From contig DSAJ01000061.1 in NCBI GenBank assembly GCA_011372835.1, forward strand, positions 1-6,050: a DNA stretch of 6,050 nt. Reading direction: 5' to 3'. Shown piece after piece: positions 6,019 through 6,050 of this stretch. Source of the DNA: Methanomicrobia archaeon (GTDB lineage Archaea; Methanobacteriota_B; Thermococci; Methanofastidiosales; NM3). The notes under the pieces were generated by a model that did not search any database, was not told where the DNA came from, and saw only the letters and a list, made by a program, of their open reading frames with translations. Within the stretch, counting starts at the first letter, position 1, and each line of letters starts with the position of its first letter. Position numbers and translations under genes: made by a program.

Positions 6019-6047
6019 TTTTTATTCTTTTCTTTTTTATTCTTTTT
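6019..6047 (+). terminator. T-rich, hairpin-less transcription terminator (archaeal type)
   Basis: Ten bases after the last stop codon come four T runs (T5 at 6019-6023, T4 at 6028-6031, T6 at 6033-6038, T5 at 6043-6047), arranged as two imperfect tandem copies of CTTTTTATTCTTTT. No stable stem precedes them. Clustered T tracts without a hairpin are the usual intrinsic terminator in archaea. The window ends here, so further T runs may follow. Confidence 0.65.
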
Positions 6048-6050
6048 ATC

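Overview
The window is a single tightly packed, plus-strand, six-gene operon with a short AT-rich leader in front and a T-rich tract behind. The gene order is biotin carboxyl carrier protein (AccB type), malonate decarboxylase alpha subunit (MdcA/MadA family), biotin carboxylase (AccC type), malonate decarboxylase acyl carrier protein (MdcC/MadE family), beta subunit (MdcD/MadC family) and gamma subunit (MdcE/MadD family). Intergenic gaps are 2 to 27 nt, and almost every start has a Shine-Dalgarno sequence of the GGAGG or GGTGAT type lying in or next to the end of the preceding gene. The six genes therefore very probably form one transcription unit and one multi-enzyme complex.

How the genes work together. 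The alpha subunit, the ACP and the beta/gamma carboxyltransferase are the core of a malonate decarboxylase. In that core, malonate is exchanged for acetate on the ACP thiol and malonyl-S-ACP is (de)carboxylated. In the biotin-independent enzyme (Klebsiella, Pseudomonas) CO2 is simply released. In the biotin-dependent Malonomonas rubra enzyme the carboxyl group goes to the BCCP MadF and then to the Na+ pump MadB. Here no membrane decarboxylase is present. Instead there is a complete ATP-grasp biotin carboxylase and an AccB-style BCCP. The simplest reading is an ATP-driven carboxylase: HCO3- + ATP charges biotin, beta/gamma moves the carboxyl group to acetyl-S-ACP, and alpha releases malonate against free acetate (an 'acetate carboxylase'), or malonyl-S-ACP is used directly. 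This hybrid composition is the main point of interest. The direction and the substrate are inference.

Organism. The leader has a good archaeal promoter (BRE-like CCGAAACC next to TTTTTATA, positions 74-89). The operon ends in a hairpin-less series of T tracts (6019-6047). The Shine-Dalgarno sequences match the usual 16S 3' tail. Together these favour an archaeon of moderately high coding GC, with AT-rich intergenic DNA. A euryarchaeal/Thermoplasmata-like host is possible but not established, and a bacterium is not excluded.

Layout: 1-195 promoter and leader, including a hairpin followed by eight T; 196-672 BCCP; 700-2442 alpha; 2454-3818 biotin carboxylase; 3821-4144 ACP; 4154-5122 beta; 5125-6009 gamma; 6010-6050 terminator region. 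No RNA genes, mobile elements, CRISPR arrays or broken genes were seen.
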